DNA from: an uncultured Bacteroidia bacterium
Lineage (GTDB): Bacteria > Bacteroidota > Bacteroidia > J057 > CALAJH01
Length of the DNA: 64,000 nt
Direction of reading: 5' to 3'
NCBI GenBank assembly: GCA_937922655.1
Contig: CALAJH010000011.1
Coordinates: 62,001-126,000, forward strand
Made by a program: the position numbers and the translations under genes. Below the pieces are notes generated by a model. That model saw only the letters and a list, made by a program, of their open reading frames with translations. It was not told the DNA's origin and searched no databases. Shown in pieces: positions 25,376 through 35,244 of this stretch (positions are counted from its first letter, which is position 1; the number at the start of each line of letters is the position of its first letter).

Positions 25376-27193
25376 TTAGCGGGTTTCGATGAGGGTTAAG
25401 GCCGTTAAAACCAAAATAAATACAAAGGCGTACAATATGTAATCTTGCACCCGGCCCGTTTGAATAAAAGACAGGGGACGAAAAAGACGAATAAAGCGCA
25501 AACTTGCACGGCGCAAAACAAACGCCCAAGGGTCGGTAATCGTCCATCGAAAACGTGCGTTTTCGGGAAAAATGGGTTTTAAGCCGTGGGTTTTTTCGCG
25601 TTGAAAAACGCCGAGCGATTGGGAAAAGGCGTGAGCCGTATATTGCATTTTGGGTGTGGACTTTGCAAAACCGCAACCCCAAACGGGCTTCACAACTTTT
25701 TTTTCATTCATGGAAAATCGAAGCGCGACGACCAAAATCAGTACGGCGGCGGGCGCCCACGTCGTCCAATCCATCGGTCCGGTTTCAAAGGCTTGGGAAT
25801 GCAAAAGACTCTTGACGCCGGCTATCGTTTGTCCGGGCGACAAACCTATGGCCAACGCCACGACGGCCGGTACGACGGCCGGTCTTATGCCGCGTGCAAC
25901 AAATCGTGGGGTTTGGGCGTCGCGCGCACGCCCCAAATACAACACCCCGAACCAACGCGCAAGTGCGAATATACTCAATCCCCCGGCCAAACACAAGCCC
26001 AACAGCGCCGTTAGGCTCGCTATCAACGAAAACGTTTCGGTGCGTTCCAAGTCTTGAAAAAGCGCCAGATAAATCAAAAGTTCGGAAGAAAAGGCATTGA
26101 GCGGTGGCAAACCGCAAAGCGCCACCGACGCAAACAACGCCAACGCCCCCCATGGGGGCATGGCCTTCATCAATCCGCCGCCCGCATTCAAGCGGGTGGA
26201 CGAGAGATTTTCAACGGCGGCCACGGCCGTAAAAAACAACAACGACTTGACGACGGCGTGATTGACGACGTGCAGCATCGCGCCGGCAAAAGCCGGTGCG
26301 GCGGCGGCCGAAACGTGGCCGGCGGAACCCAACGCCGCCGCACCCAACGCCGTCGTTATCAAGCCCATGTTTTCCATGGTACTGAAGGCCGGCACGCGTA
26401 TCGCGTCCCCGTCCACGCAGGCCAGCGCCACGCCGTACAACGAACCCGCCACCCCCCAAAACACCCACGCCGTTCCCATCGCAAACATCAAGTACTCGGG
26501 CAAAAGGGTATAGATTCGCGCCAAGCCGTATATGCCCAGATTGACGGCCAAACCGAAAACCGGCAACGTCGGCCGCATCACCGAAGCGTACGTCGGACCC
26601 ATCCACGTGTGCAAACCCGCGAGTCCCGCCTTAAATCCAAAACCGACGGCCATGAGCGCCGCCGTCGTTCCCGTTAATTTTAATTCGCTCCAAGTTTCCG
26701 AACCCGAAAGCAAGTAGGCCGCAAACAAGCACGCCCCGCCCACGTGCATTTGCACCAAATAATTGAGTGCGGGACGGACGCTTTTGCCGTTGAGCGCCAA
26801 CAAGAACGTCGCCAAACCCATTGCCTCCCACGCAAACAAAAACAATATCAGCCGGTCGGTCGATACCACGACCCATGCCGAAAGCTGAAAAATCAACATC
26901 GCATACAGTGCGGTTTTTGGCAAGTCGCGGCCAAGGGCGAAAAAAATTCCCAACACACACAAGCCTTGCATGAGGTAGGTGAACAAGGCCGACAATCCGT
27001 CGGGGGCGAAATAGCCGTCGGCCGCAACGCCGGCAAAAGAACCCGACTCGGGCGTGTAGCTCCACGTCAAATAGATGGCCGTAAAGGCCGTGAGCAGCGT
27101 CGCCCCCGCCGTCCAAAATCGCCCGATGTTTTTCGGCAAAAACAACGGGGCGTGCGCAATGGCAAACAGCACGCCCCCTATTGCGGTGGTCAT
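25376..27193 (-). CDS. HyfB/NuoL-like proton-conducting membrane subunit without its complex
   Basis: 605 residues with about 14-16 membrane helices. The central region belongs to the proton-conducting transporter family (PF00361): LILFLFAWEAMGLATFLLAL, GFGFKAGLAGLHTWMGPTYASV, MLHVVNHAVVKSLLFFTAVA and LCGLPPLNAFSSELL. The C-terminal PVWGCGFAKSTPKMQYTAHAF is the hallmark of HyfB/HycC (hydrogenase-4 component B) rather than NuoL. In other organisms these subunits pump protons within hydrogenase, Mrp or DabAB systems. Here no hyf, nuo, mrp or DUF2309 (dabA) gene is near. The start overlaps the stop of the AGMO-like gene as ATGA. Confidence 0.85.
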   Translation of the reverse strand: MTTAIGGVLFAIAHAPLFLPKNIGRFWTAGATLLTAFTAIYLTWSYTPESGSFAGVAADGYFAPDGLSALFTYLMQGLCVLGIFFALGRDLPKTALYAMLIFQLSAWVVVSTDRLILFLFAWEAMGLATFLLALNGKSVRPALNYLVQMHVGGACLFAAYLLSGSETWSELKLTGTTAALMAVGFGFKAGLAGLHTWMGPTYASVMRPTLPVFGLAVNLGIYGLARIYTLLPEYLMFAMGTAWVFWGVAGSLYGVALACVDGDAIRVPAFSTMENMGLITTALGAAALGSAGHVSAAAAPAFAGAMLHVVNHAVVKSLLFFTAVAAVENLSSTRLNAGGGLMKAMPPWGALALFASVALCGLPPLNAFSSELLIYLALFQDLERTETFSLIASLTALLGLCLAGGLSIFALARWFGVLYLGRARDAQTPRFVARGIRPAVVPAVVALAIGLSPGQTIAGVKSLLHSQAFETGPMDWTTWAPAAVLILVVALRFSMNEKKVVKPVWGCGFAKSTPKMQYTAHAFSQSLGVFQREKTHGLKPIFPENARFRWTITDPWAFVLRRASLRFIRLFRPLSFIQTGRVQDYILYAFVFILVLTALTLIETR

Positions 27194-28029
27194 GAATTTT
27201 TATGCTCTTCGGGTTTCCACGCCGGCGCAAGGAAAATGTGCTTGATTTTGTTTTTCCATGACTTGGCCGTCGCCACGTCGCGGAACATGTCCCGCCATTC
27301 ATGGAAATTGACGAAAACCGGATTGTAGGAGCCGATGTTTTTGGTCAGGCCGTAAACAACTTTTTGCTTTTCCTCAACGAACGTACCGAAAATCCGGTCC
27401 CAAACGATAAAAGCGCCCGCATAATTTTTATCCAAGTATTGAGGGTTGGAGCCGTGATGAACGCGATGATGCGAGGGGGTGTTCAACACCCATTCCAACG
27501 GGCCGAGCTTGCCCACCAGTTCGGTGTGTATCCAGAATTGATAGACGGTATTGACGCTGTTGACGATGAGAATCATAATCGGGTCGAAACCGAGGGCGGC
27601 GAGCGGCGTGTAGAAAATAAAGAGGTAGTGATGGGTCCAACTTTGACGGAGCGCCGTGGCCAAATTGTATTTTCGCGACGAGTGATGGGGGATGTGCGCC
27701 GCCCAACCGATGCGCACCTCGTGTCCGAAACGATGCGCAAAATAAAATAGAAAGTCGAAGGTAACGAAACAAAGAACCCATACCCACCATTCGTGGCCCA
27801 AACTTAGGGGGCTGGCGGCGTAAATCGTTTGCATAATTCCGAAGATGCCGCCTTTGACCAAAAGGCTTACCAACACACTGCCGACCCCGCTCGCTAGACT
27901 GGCGAAGGTGTCGTTGCGGTCGTAGACTTTTCTTCCGAACCAATAAAAACCGGCGATTCCCTCTATCGCCATACAGACTACAAAGAAGGGAATCGAGTAA
28001 TTGACGACGTTAACGGCGGTTTCCAACAT
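27190..28029 (-). CDS. fatty acid hydroxylase / sterol desaturase family protein, AGMO-like
   Basis: 279 residues, membrane-bound di-iron enzyme family. The eight-histidine ligand set is visible in HRFGHE, HIPHHSSRKYN and HRVHHGSNPQYLDKNYAG, embedded among four to six helices. The H(E)xR..HIPHHSS and SHHRVHHGxN pattern is closest to alkylglycerol monooxygenase (TMEM195-like) proteins, which cleave ether lipids; sterol or carotenoid hydroxylation are alternatives. The ATG at 28029 is 20 bases after a TAATTTTG box. It is the lead gene of the unit with the HyfB-like subunit, the two genes sharing an ATGA. Confidence 0.88.
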   Translation of the reverse strand: MLETAVNVVNYSIPFFVVCMAIEGIAGFYWFGRKVYDRNDTFASLASGVGSVLVSLLVKGGIFGIMQTIYAASPLSLGHEWWVWVLCFVTFDFLFYFAHRFGHEVRIGWAAHIPHHSSRKYNLATALRQSWTHHYLFIFYTPLAALGFDPIMILIVNSVNTVYQFWIHTELVGKLGPLEWVLNTPSHHRVHHGSNPQYLDKNYAGAFIVWDRIFGTFVEEKQKVVYGLTKNIGSYNPVFVNFHEWRDMFRDVATAKSWKNKIKHIFLAPAWKPEEHKNS

Positions 28030-28049
28030 GTAAAGTTTGCATTGCCCTA

Positions 28050-28057
28050 CAAAATTA
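28050..28057 (-). promoter_or_regulatory. TAnnTTTG -7 promoter box for the AGMO-like gene
   Basis: TAATTTTG on the minus strand, 20 bases before the ATG. Confidence 0.55.
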
Positions 28058-28128
28058 AGAAATTGTCAATTTTCTACGGCTTGAATTGGCGTTAAAAACG
28101 CGCCCTTTCGTCTTGGAGGCAAAATTTG

Positions 28129-28677
28129 TTAGACGGCTTCCACTTGCTTGACCTCTTCGGGGAAAAGACGAAGCAACAGGTTTTGGATGCCGTGTTTGAG
28201 CGTTACCATGCTCGACGGACAACCCGAGCAACTGCCGCGCAAGCGGAGCTTGACCACGCCGTCGTCGTAACCCTCGTAGATAATGTCTCCGCCGTCCATG
28301 GCCACGGCGGGGCGCACCTGCTCTTCGATGACGGTGCGGATGCGTCGGTCGAGTTCCGTTCCTTCGTCGAAAGATTGAAGGTTTTCTTCGCTTTCAATCC
28401 ATTTTTCCCCCGACTCGGCGTAACGCTTGACCTCGTCCTTAACGACGGGGATGACGTCCTCCCAACGCGACTCCGTATTCTTGGTTATGGTAACGAAATT
28501 TCTTCCGATAAAAACCCCTTGCACGAAGGGATATTTAAAGATTTTTTCCGCAAATTTGGAGCGTCCTTCGGCCGACGATGCGTCGGGGAAGTCCGCCACG
28601 CCGCCCGTAATCAGCGTACGGTCGGTAACGAATTTCAACGACGCCGGGTTGGGGGTCATTTCCGTGTAAATCAACAT
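28129..28677 (-). CDS. nfuA: Nfu-type iron-sulfur cluster carrier
   Basis: 182 residues: an N-terminal Nfu_N domain (YTEMTPNPASLKFVTD, FPFVQGVFIGRNFVTITK-like) and a C-terminal NifU-like domain with the cluster motif CSGCPSS. The motif Cys pair binds a 4Fe-4S cluster, likely at a dimer interface, for delivery to target proteins. Length and order match the eukaryote-like NFU1 form that is usual in Bacteroidota. It stands alone, divergent from the PMT-like gene. Confidence 0.94.
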   Translation of the reverse strand: MLIYTEMTPNPASLKFVTDRTLITGGVADFPDASSAEGRSKFAEKIFKYPFVQGVFIGRNFVTITKNTESRWEDVIPVVKDEVKRYAESGEKWIESEENLQSFDEGTELDRRIRTVIEEQVRPAVAMDGGDIIYEGYDDGVVKLRLRGSCSGCPSSMVTLKHGIQNLLLRLFPEEVKQVEAV

Positions 28678-28712
28678 ATCTATTTAGAATCGTTCCAAGG
28701 ATATAACCCCAA

Positions 28713-29981
28713 TTGCGGCGAATTAGTTTACTTGTCGCGCCGTCGTTTGCGGCCTTGGCGCTTTTCGGTCCCCAATACGACCCCGACCTGTTTTATTACA
28801 CTTCGGGCGCGTTGAATTGGGAACCGGGGCGGCCGCCTTTATACACCGTTTTTTTGTCGGTATGCCGAAGGATATGGCCGTCGCCGTATTTGCCGGCGTT
28901 GTTGCAAATCGCGCTTTGGGCTTTGGCGGCGCGGGCTTTGCTCAACGCCGTGTTTTTTGACGAACGCTCCAAAAACGTTGCGGCATGGATTTTGGCGTGG
29001 GAACCCGTGGGGATGTATTATCGGGCGTCGTTGTTGTCGGAGGGATTGTTCGAGTCCGCGTTGATGTTTCAGGCGGCTTTATATTTGCGCCAACGGCATG
29101 TATGGGCGGGCGTGGCGGGGGGATTGGCTTTGCTGACCCGATACACGGCCGTCTTTTGCGCGCCGCTTTGGTTGTGGGCCGCGTTCTCGCCGCGAGCGCG
29201 TTGTTCCACGCTTGCGCAAAAAGAAATTTTCGCCGTAGCCAAACGTCCAGGGTATTTATCCGACAACCGTTACTACGCGCTTTTCGGCCCGTATCTGGCT
29301 CTTATGATTATTGTCGTGGGACATCAAATGTCGTCGGGCGGCATTACGGGGCCGGGAGCGTTTTTGGCGTATCACGCCCGTACGCCCGTTCCCGAATGTC
29401 CCGTGGGCGACGACTTGCCCCGTCAGGAAGCGGTGCGTCGTCAAGCCTTGTGTTTGACCGAAAAATTTTCCGCTTGGCCTCCCTCCGTCGCCAAAGTCAA
29501 AGCCGATTCCGTTCTTTTGCAACGTTCGTTGACGTTGTCGGCCGTCGATTGGGCGCTTGTTTACCTTCGTCACGTAGGCGAAAATCTTCTTGCCGCCGTT
29601 GTCCGAAATCGCCTCGATTACCGCAACGACGAAATCGCCTTTCTCGAACAGGACTATCGCGAATTGGACGAACTGGCCTTTCGGCTTTACGGACTGACGC
29701 GCAACGTTCCCGTGTTTTGGGAAAAAGCCGCGGTTTGGAACGTCTATATGACGCTTTTTTTTCTGATGTTGGTCTTAACGGCGGGCATGCGGTGGAAAAA
29801 AAGAATGAACGGCCGTGTGTTTTTAATCTTGTCCGCCGTTTTGCCGATGATTTTACTTTTGCTTGGCCCCGTTCCTTACAAGACGCGTTTTGTGGCGCCG
29901 TGGCTGGGTTTGTCCGCCGTTTGGACGATTGCCGCGTGGACGCACAAACCCCACAACCTAACGCAAACGGGATACGGATAA
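28713..29981 (+). CDS. multi-pass membrane protein resembling PMT/ArnT glycosyltransferases
   Basis: 422 residues with about nine hydrophobic segments. The N-terminal arrangement (an acidic pair in YDPDLFYYTSGAL on the first outer loop, then PPLYTVFLSV) recalls GT-C membrane glycosyltransferases that use polyprenyl-phosphate sugars, but no diagnostic motif is certain. A soluble stretch lies around residues 225-330 with two regular Cys (PECPVGDD, ALCLTEKF). The only usable start is a TTG at 28713, preceded by AAGGA 11 bases upstream; upstream in-frame starts are absent. Function is therefore a guess. Confidence 0.7.
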   Translation: MRRISLLVAPSFAALALFGPQYDPDLFYYTSGALNWEPGRPPLYTVFLSVCRRIWPSPYLPALLQIALWALAARALLNAVFFDERSKNVAAWILAWEPVGMYYRASLLSEGLFESALMFQAALYLRQRHVWAGVAGGLALLTRYTAVFCAPLWLWAAFSPRARCSTLAQKEIFAVAKRPGYLSDNRYYALFGPYLALMIIVVGHQMSSGGITGPGAFLAYHARTPVPECPVGDDLPRQEAVRRQALCLTEKFSAWPPSVAKVKADSVLLQRSLTLSAVDWALVYLRHVGENLLAAVVRNRLDYRNDEIAFLEQDYRELDELAFRLYGLTRNVPVFWEKAAVWNVYMTLFFLMLVLTAGMRWKKRMNGRVFLILSAVLPMILLLLGPVPYKTRFVAPWLGLSAVWTIAAWTHKPHNLTQTGYG

Positions 29982-30024
29982 ACGTTGAACCGGCTCGCGG
30001 CGCTTCAAGTAAATCGGCTTAATC

Positions 30025-30072
30025 TACCCCGAAAAATTTGCGATAAAACACTTTTAGCCAACATTCGGGGTA
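30025..30072. repeat. inverted repeat downstream of the PMT-like gene
   Basis: TACCCCGAA at 30025-30033 and its exact complement TTCGGGGTA at 30064-30072, with a 30-base spacer. No U tract follows, so it could be a protein-binding site, a 3' stabilising stem or chance. The rest of the 252-base spacer before fabD shows nothing I recognise. Confidence 0.35.
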
Positions 30073-30233
30073 TGCGCCAACAAATTCTATCGAAACGGCG
30101 CAAAAATCCGCGACAACGCGTAAATTTGCGAGACAATGCGGCAACGTTTGTTTTTAACGCATCGATGCCGTTCAAACCTTGAACGTTAAAAGCCAAAGGG
30201 CGTCGGATTAAGCGGTTTACGGGTATATTTTGA

Positions 30234-31121
30234 ATGAAAAAGGCGTATTTATTTCCGGGTCAAGGGTCGCAAACGCCGGGTATGGGTAAAAGCGTGTTCG
30301 ACGCGTCGCAAGCGGCGCGGGCACGGTTTCGCGAGGCCGATGAAATTTTGGGTTTTGCTCTTTCGGAAACGATGTTTCACGGCAGCGCCGAGGAATTGAC
30401 CCGCACCGAGGTTACCCAACCCGCCATTTTCGTGCATTCGGTCGTTTTGGCCGAATGTTTGCAAGTCGTCAAAGACGCGGCCATGATGGCGGGACACTCG
30501 TTGGGGGAGTTTTCGGCATTGACGGCGGCGGGGGCGTTGAGTTTTGCCGACGGTCTGCGCTTGGTGGCCGAACGGGCGGCGGCCATGCAGGCGGCCTGCG
30601 ACGCCCATCCCTCGTCGATGGCGGCCGTCGTCGGTTTGGACGACGATGCGGTTGAGGCTTTGTGCAAGCAAATCGACGGCGTCGTTGTGCCGGCGAACTA
30701 TAACTCTCCCGGACAGCTGGTGATTTCGGGCGCGACGGCCGCCGTCGAAGCGGCGGTGGCTTTGGCCAAAAGTCGTGGCGCCAAAATGGCCAAACTATTG
30801 CCCGTCAACGGGGCGTTTCATTCGCCGCTTATGGAACCGGCACGCGAACGTTTGGCCGCCGCCATCGCCGTCGCCCCGTTCCGTACTCCCGTTTGTCCCG
30901 TTTATCAAAACGTGAACGCGGCGCCCGAAACCGACCCCGAAACCATTCGTAAAAATCTTGTCGCCCAATTGACCGCCCCCGTACGTTGGACGCAAACCAT
31001 TCAACGCATGGCCGCCGACGGCGCCGAATCGTTTCATGAAATCGGTCCGGGCAAAGTTCTGCAAAACTTGGCCAAACGCATCGTCCCCGAAATTCCCAAT
31101 TTCGCCCAAGCCGAACCGTAA
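30234..31121 (+). CDS. fabD: malonyl-CoA:ACP transacylase
   Basis: 295 residues. [13 protein letters not shown] opens the protein, the nucleophile Ser89 lies in [10 protein letters not shown], and the catalytic His in [18 protein letters not shown] and [13 protein letters not shown] complete the family pattern. It loads malonyl groups onto acyl carrier protein for fatty acid synthesis in the cytoplasm. The ATG at 30234 starts right at the first beta strand. The Fur-family gene follows after 29 bases and may be co-transcribed. Confidence 0.96.
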   Translation: MKKAYLFPGQGSQTPGMGKSVFDASQAARARFREADEILGFALSETMFHGSAEELTRTEVTQPAIFVHSVVLAECLQVVKDAAMMAGHSLGEFSALTAAGALSFADGLRLVAERAAAMQAACDAHPSSMAAVVGLDDDAVEALCKQIDGVVVPANYNSPGQLVISGATAAVEAAVALAKSRGAKMAKLLPVNGAFHSPLMEPARERLAAAIAVAPFRTPVCPVYQNVNAAPETDPETIRKNLVAQLTAPVRWTQTIQRMAADGAESFHEIGPGKVLQNLAKRIVPEIPNFAQAEP

Positions 31122-31150
31122 CCTTTACAACGTTTTCGCGTAAACATCGC

Positions 31151-31609
31151 GTGGCTACGACCGACGAGGTTAAAAAAATTTTCAACGACTATTTGGATAG
31201 GCTCGGGCGCAGAAAAACGCCCGAACGCATGGCCATTTTGGAAGAAATTTATTCGCGAAACGACCATTTCGACGTCGAATCCTTGTATTTGGTGTTGAAA
31301 TCGAAAAATTGTCGGGTCAGTCGGGCGACGGTCTACAATACGCTGGATTTGTTGGTGGAATGCGAGTTGGTGGCGCGTCGTCATTTCGGGGGCGCCCAAG
31401 CGTTGTACGAACGCTCGCACGGTTACAAACAACACGACCATCTTATTTGCGACGATTGCGGGCGGGTCTTGGAGTTTTGCGACCCGCGCGTTTCGGAAAT
31501 ACAATCGCTCATCGGCGATTTGTTGCAATTCGAGGTTCGAGGCCACGCCTTGGTGCTTTACGGCAAATGCAACAAGGACGATTGTCCGTACCGCGTCGCA
31601 AAAACTTAA
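31151..31609 (+). CDS. Fur-family metalloregulator
   Basis: 152 residues from a GTG start. The winged-helix part contains [15 protein letters not shown] and the recognition helix [13 protein letters not shown]. The dimer domain has the [15 protein letters not shown] segment, with one CxxC zinc site, and a second site CNKDDC near the end. It should repress genes when it binds a metal or sense peroxide (PerR); the sensor residues do not allow a firm choice between Fur, PerR and Zur. It sits 29 bases after fabD, and its stop overlaps the convergent gene by four bases. Confidence 0.92.
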   Translation: MATTDEVKKIFNDYLDRLGRRKTPERMAILEEIYSRNDHFDVESLYLVLKSKNCRVSRATVYNTLDLLVECELVARRHFGGAQALYERSHGYKQHDHLICDDCGRVLEFCDPRVSEIQSLIGDLLQFEVRGHALVLYGKCNKDDCPYRVAKT

Positions 31610-32238
31610 TCCTCTTTGGGCCAACGCCCTTCGATAAACATTTTAATCAACGCCGCGTGAGAAAGCGGCGAAGAAACATCGTCGAGCTTGGCGTTGGTGC
31701 TGTAATCGAGGAGAACGACGATTTTTTGCCCGGCCAACGAACGCAGTTTTTCCACCTCTTGGGTTAAATAATTTTCCAGTACGTATTTGTATGCGGGCAA
31801 ATAAATTTTTTTTCGCGCGTCGAAATAAGAAAGGAGGTCTCCGTTTCCGCCGAGGTGTCCTAGAACCCTGCCGTGGACTCGGGTGGTTCTTTTGACGCCG
31901 GTGGTTTTCGTCGAACGCAAAGCGTTGAAGTCGGGGCCTTTTCGGGGATTTTCGGGGTAGCCTTCGAACACTTTCAAACCTTGCCATATCGCTTCGACCG
32001 AAGCCCCCGTCAAATTGGGCCACAAAGGGACGGGAATATTGCCGTGGGGGTAGAACGGACTGAAGCGCACAAAGTCGTCGGGGGCTTGGGAGGTAACGTC
32101 GATAATTTCCGCGTTTGGCAAAGATTTGAGAATGTTTGCGGGTTTGGATTTTTTGTGCTTGACCACGATTCCTTTGGGCGCGGCGAACAAATCCGGCGAA
32201 TCGGCAAGCGCAGGTTTTCGTTTGTTTTTTTTGCTCAT
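31606..32238 (-). CDS. conserved hypothetical protein
   Basis: 210 residues, soluble, no signal peptide. The first 35 residues are basic and probably disordered. A compact middle reads [24 protein letters not shown] then [13 protein letters not shown], and later [10 protein letters not shown] and [12 protein letters not shown]. This combination recurs in an uncharacterised family (possibly DUF6939, from memory and not checked). The [10 protein letters not shown] and EAIWQGLK segments look like a conserved active or binding surface, but no function can be assigned. It stands alone between fur and the large repeat protein. Confidence 0.75.
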   Translation of the reverse strand: MSKKNKRKPALADSPDLFAAPKGIVVKHKKSKPANILKSLPNAEIIDVTSQAPDDFVRFSPFYPHGNIPVPLWPNLTGASVEAIWQGLKVFEGYPENPRKGPDFNALRSTKTTGVKRTTRVHGRVLGHLGGNGDLLSYFDARKKIYLPAYKYVLENYLTQEVEKLRSLAGQKIVVLLDYSTNAKLDDVSSPLSHAALIKMFIEGRWPKED

Positions 32239-32269
32239 ATTAGTTCGATGTTGGTTTTGATTTACGGAA

Positions 32270-35020
32270 TCAACGGGCTTCGCTTTTGTAATCGTCGGAA
32301 TGGATGCGTTGGGCTTTGATGCGGTACTCTTCGCCGGGACGGTGTTTTTCGACCCAAACGGTCATAATCGAGCCGTCTTCTAGGGGAACGAAATTGGGTC
32401 GGTAGCAGTCGGCGGCGGGGGCGCAGTTGAGTTTGGCTTTTCGGAAGATGTTTCCCGTGCCGAGGGAAAGTTCGGCGTAATAGATTTGGCGTTTACCGTT
32501 TTTTTTGTCGGTTTGGGGCCAGACGTAATAGGCGCGGTTGTCGTAGCCGGCGCCGGCGTCGAACCATGCGTTTTCTTGCAATCCCGTTCCGATTTTTACG
32601 CCTTCGCCGCCGTGGATGGGGTCCCAAAAACGTTTTCCGCGCGAATCGATGCGTTGGGCGACGAGCCAATAGACGTCGAGCGAGTCGTCGGGTTGTTCGA
32701 TCCATGTTAAAAGCGCGCCGGAGGAGGGTAGGGGGGCGAGGCGTGGGGCGGTTTGGTTGTTCATGTTTTCGGCGACGACCTTTCCGGCGCCGTCCCAGAG
32801 GCGTTTTCCGTCGGGGGTAAGTTTTTGCATGACGATTTGGGTGTAACCGTGTCCGAAGCGGTCGTCGGTCCATGCGAAGTAGACGTCGTCGGCGCCGTCT
32901 TTGACGGCGATGGGAAAGCGTTGATGGCCTTTGGATTGGGCGAGTTTGACGCCGGGCGCCGCCCATTCCCCGATTCCCTTATTGCCCAAGCGTTGCCCGA
33001 CGATGCAATATTCGCCGTAACGGTCGTCCATCCAAGCGACATAGGTGCCGCCGTCCTTGTCGCCGACGGCCGTACAGTTGAGTTGATAGCCTTTGTCGAC
33101 GGTGAAGGGCTTGCCGTTTTCGGGGTAGGATATTTTGCCTTTGGAATTAAAGACCTGCATGTAGAGGTCGAACCCCGTTTCATAGAGGGCGCGGGCGTCG
33201 GTCCAGATGGCGAGTATGTCGCCATTGGGCAGAACCGAAAGTTGGAGGTTGTTTTGGGTGCGTTCGGCGGTGCAGACCGGCACGCCGTTGAGTTGCCAAA
33301 CGGGCGCTCCCGTCGTATCGATGTATTGGATGTAAAGGTCGTCGTTGAAGTTGCGTCTATCGAGCCAGCCAACGACGACCCCTCCTTGGTAGGGAATGAT
33401 TTTGGTAACGTTTTGATAACTTGGGGCTTTGACGACGGGTAAACCGCCGTAACGCCACATCGGCCGGCCTTCGTGGTCCAAACGTTGGATGTAAACGTCC
33501 GAATTGTCCTTTCCGGCGCGGTAGTCGTCCCAGACGATGTAAATTTCGGCGTTGTTTCCGCGACAGGCGAGTAGGTTGTCGATGCGTGCGTATCCGACGT
33601 CGTCGGAGCCGACGACGACGCGGGGTTCGGGACGAAAGCTTGCCTTTCCGTCCTTGTTGATGTGTTGAATCGAAACTTGCGTGGCGTGTTCTTTGTTTTC
33701 GTCAATCCAGATGAGCCATGCGCCGCCTTTGCCGTCGTTGGTACAGGATAGGTGCAATTGTTTTTGAGGGCCGGCGCAAACTTCAAGGCCTGCGGCGGGC
33801 CAAAGGGCTTGACCCAGCCGGTCCACTTTTTGGGCGTAAATGTCGGGGTTGCCGTGGCGGTAGTCGGTCCATGCGATGATTTGGTCTCCGCGAAGGGAGG
33901 TGGCGACGAAGGTCGGGTTTTTTTGGTCGCCTTTTTCGGTGCAAATCGGCGCTCCTTGGGGTTGCCATGCGGCATTTCCCGAGGCCACCTCCACTTTTTG
34001 ACCGAAGACGTCGGCGTTGCCGTAGCGGTGGTCTTCCCAAAAAATCATTGCTTCCTGACCCTTGGAAACAATTTGGGGCGAAAGTTGGTCGCCAAAGGCG
34101 TCGCAGACCGTTTTTTCGTACACCGATTGCCCTTGGCGGTTGATGCGGCTGAGCATTACGTCGCGTTTGAGCGAGTTTTGCCCGCTTATTTCGTAAACAC
34201 AGAGCATGCCGCCGAAGCCGTCGGCACAGGCGGAAGGATTGCGAATGTTGAATCCTTGTTTTTGCGCAAGGGCAACGCCGTTGTCAAACCATTTGCAAAA
34301 GCCGTTGAAGTCCACCAATTGCCCGTAAACCGACGTAAAGACCTTGTGTCGGGAGTCTTCCCACAAAACGATGACGCTACGGTCTGCGGATGCGACGAGG
34401 GAGATGTTTTTTTGGGCGCCGGGCGCGGAAACCACTTTGCGCCCGTCTTCTTCCCAAAGGACAAAACCTTTGTCGTTGAGGTGCTGCCCGTAGACGTCGG
34501 CGTCGTTGTTTTTGTTGCGATAATCCTCCCAAAAGACGTAAAGGCCGCCCTTGCCGTCCACGATGGCTTTGGGATTTTGTTGTCTGCAGGTTTTACGGGC
34601 GACGAGCACGCCGGCGGGGGGCCAAACGGCTTCGCCTTTGGCGTTGAGGCGCTGGGCGAAAACGCGCTCGTTTTGTACGCCGAAGCGCAAATCCTCCCAT
34701 ATCACGTAACACCCTCCCGTACCGTCGGCAATGACCGAATGCGCGTATTGGTGGGCTTGAACGGGACAAACGCTTTTGGCGCCGCCGGAGGTTACGGGGT
34801 CGCCCGAGGCGTTGAGCCTTTGGTAGGACAAATTGACGTAGCCCGTACCGGGCTGGCGCGTTTTGTAAATGACGATGTTGCCCTGATGCCCGTCTTCGAC
34901 CATGACCGGGTGGCTGTGCACCCCCGCACGACTCGTTACCGCGTCGTAGACCGTTACCGACTGCTGGGCAATTACTCCTCTAAAAGCAAAAAAATATACC
35001 AAGACCGCCAATTGGCGCAT
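32270..35020 (-). CDS. secreted 916-residue protein of about 16 tandem W-x-D-x-R repeats
   Basis: A signal peptide (MRQLAVLVYFFAFRGVIAQQ) is followed by about 16 repeats of 52-60 residues. Each repeat has a strand with a W-[EDTLM]-D-x-R core (VIWEDLR, VFWEDYR, IAWTDYR, IVWDDYR, FAWTDDR), then DVYxQxL and a GxxxW strand. Some repeats (4, 7, 13-15) are degenerate. Such repeats are expected to form beta-propeller blades; 16 would make two eight-blade or several smaller propellers. No T9SS sorting domain is present at the C-terminus (ends KSEAR). The ATG at 35020 is preferred over a TTG three codons earlier. Role unknown; binding of a surface ligand is a guess. Confidence 0.87.
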   Translation of the reverse strand: MRQLAVLVYFFAFRGVIAQQSVTVYDAVTSRAGVHSHPVMVEDGHQGNIVIYKTRQPGTGYVNLSYQRLNASGDPVTSGGAKSVCPVQAHQYAHSVIADGTGGCYVIWEDLRFGVQNERVFAQRLNAKGEAVWPPAGVLVARKTCRQQNPKAIVDGKGGLYVFWEDYRNKNNDADVYGQHLNDKGFVLWEEDGRKVVSAPGAQKNISLVASADRSVIVLWEDSRHKVFTSVYGQLVDFNGFCKWFDNGVALAQKQGFNIRNPSACADGFGGMLCVYEISGQNSLKRDVMLSRINRQGQSVYEKTVCDAFGDQLSPQIVSKGQEAMIFWEDHRYGNADVFGQKVEVASGNAAWQPQGAPICTEKGDQKNPTFVATSLRGDQIIAWTDYRHGNPDIYAQKVDRLGQALWPAAGLEVCAGPQKQLHLSCTNDGKGGAWLIWIDENKEHATQVSIQHINKDGKASFRPEPRVVVGSDDVGYARIDNLLACRGNNAEIYIVWDDYRAGKDNSDVYIQRLDHEGRPMWRYGGLPVVKAPSYQNVTKIIPYQGGVVVGWLDRRNFNDDLYIQYIDTTGAPVWQLNGVPVCTAERTQNNLQLSVLPNGDILAIWTDARALYETGFDLYMQVFNSKGKISYPENGKPFTVDKGYQLNCTAVGDKDGGTYVAWMDDRYGEYCIVGQRLGNKGIGEWAAPGVKLAQSKGHQRFPIAVKDGADDVYFAWTDDRFGHGYTQIVMQKLTPDGKRLWDGAGKVVAENMNNQTAPRLAPLPSSGALLTWIEQPDDSLDVYWLVAQRIDSRGKRFWDPIHGGEGVKIGTGLQENAWFDAGAGYDNRAYYVWPQTDKKNGKRQIYYAELSLGTGNIFRKAKLNCAPAADCYRPNFVPLEDGSIMTVWVEKHRPGEEYRIKAQRIHSDDYKSEAR

Positions 35021-35244
35021 TTTTTCCAAAATAATATGCGAATTTAGCGTATTATTTCCGTTTTTCGGAAACGATTTTCACACTATTTGTAAACGCTCTT
35101 GCGAATAAAGCGGTCGAAAGTATTTTAACGGCCCGTTTTAACATCGATGCGGTTTATTAAACCCTCGCGGGAACGCATTCGCTTTAAGGACGAGCGCTTT
35201 ACATTCGCCAACGGTGGGCATAATCAAACAATCGACGGGCGCTT

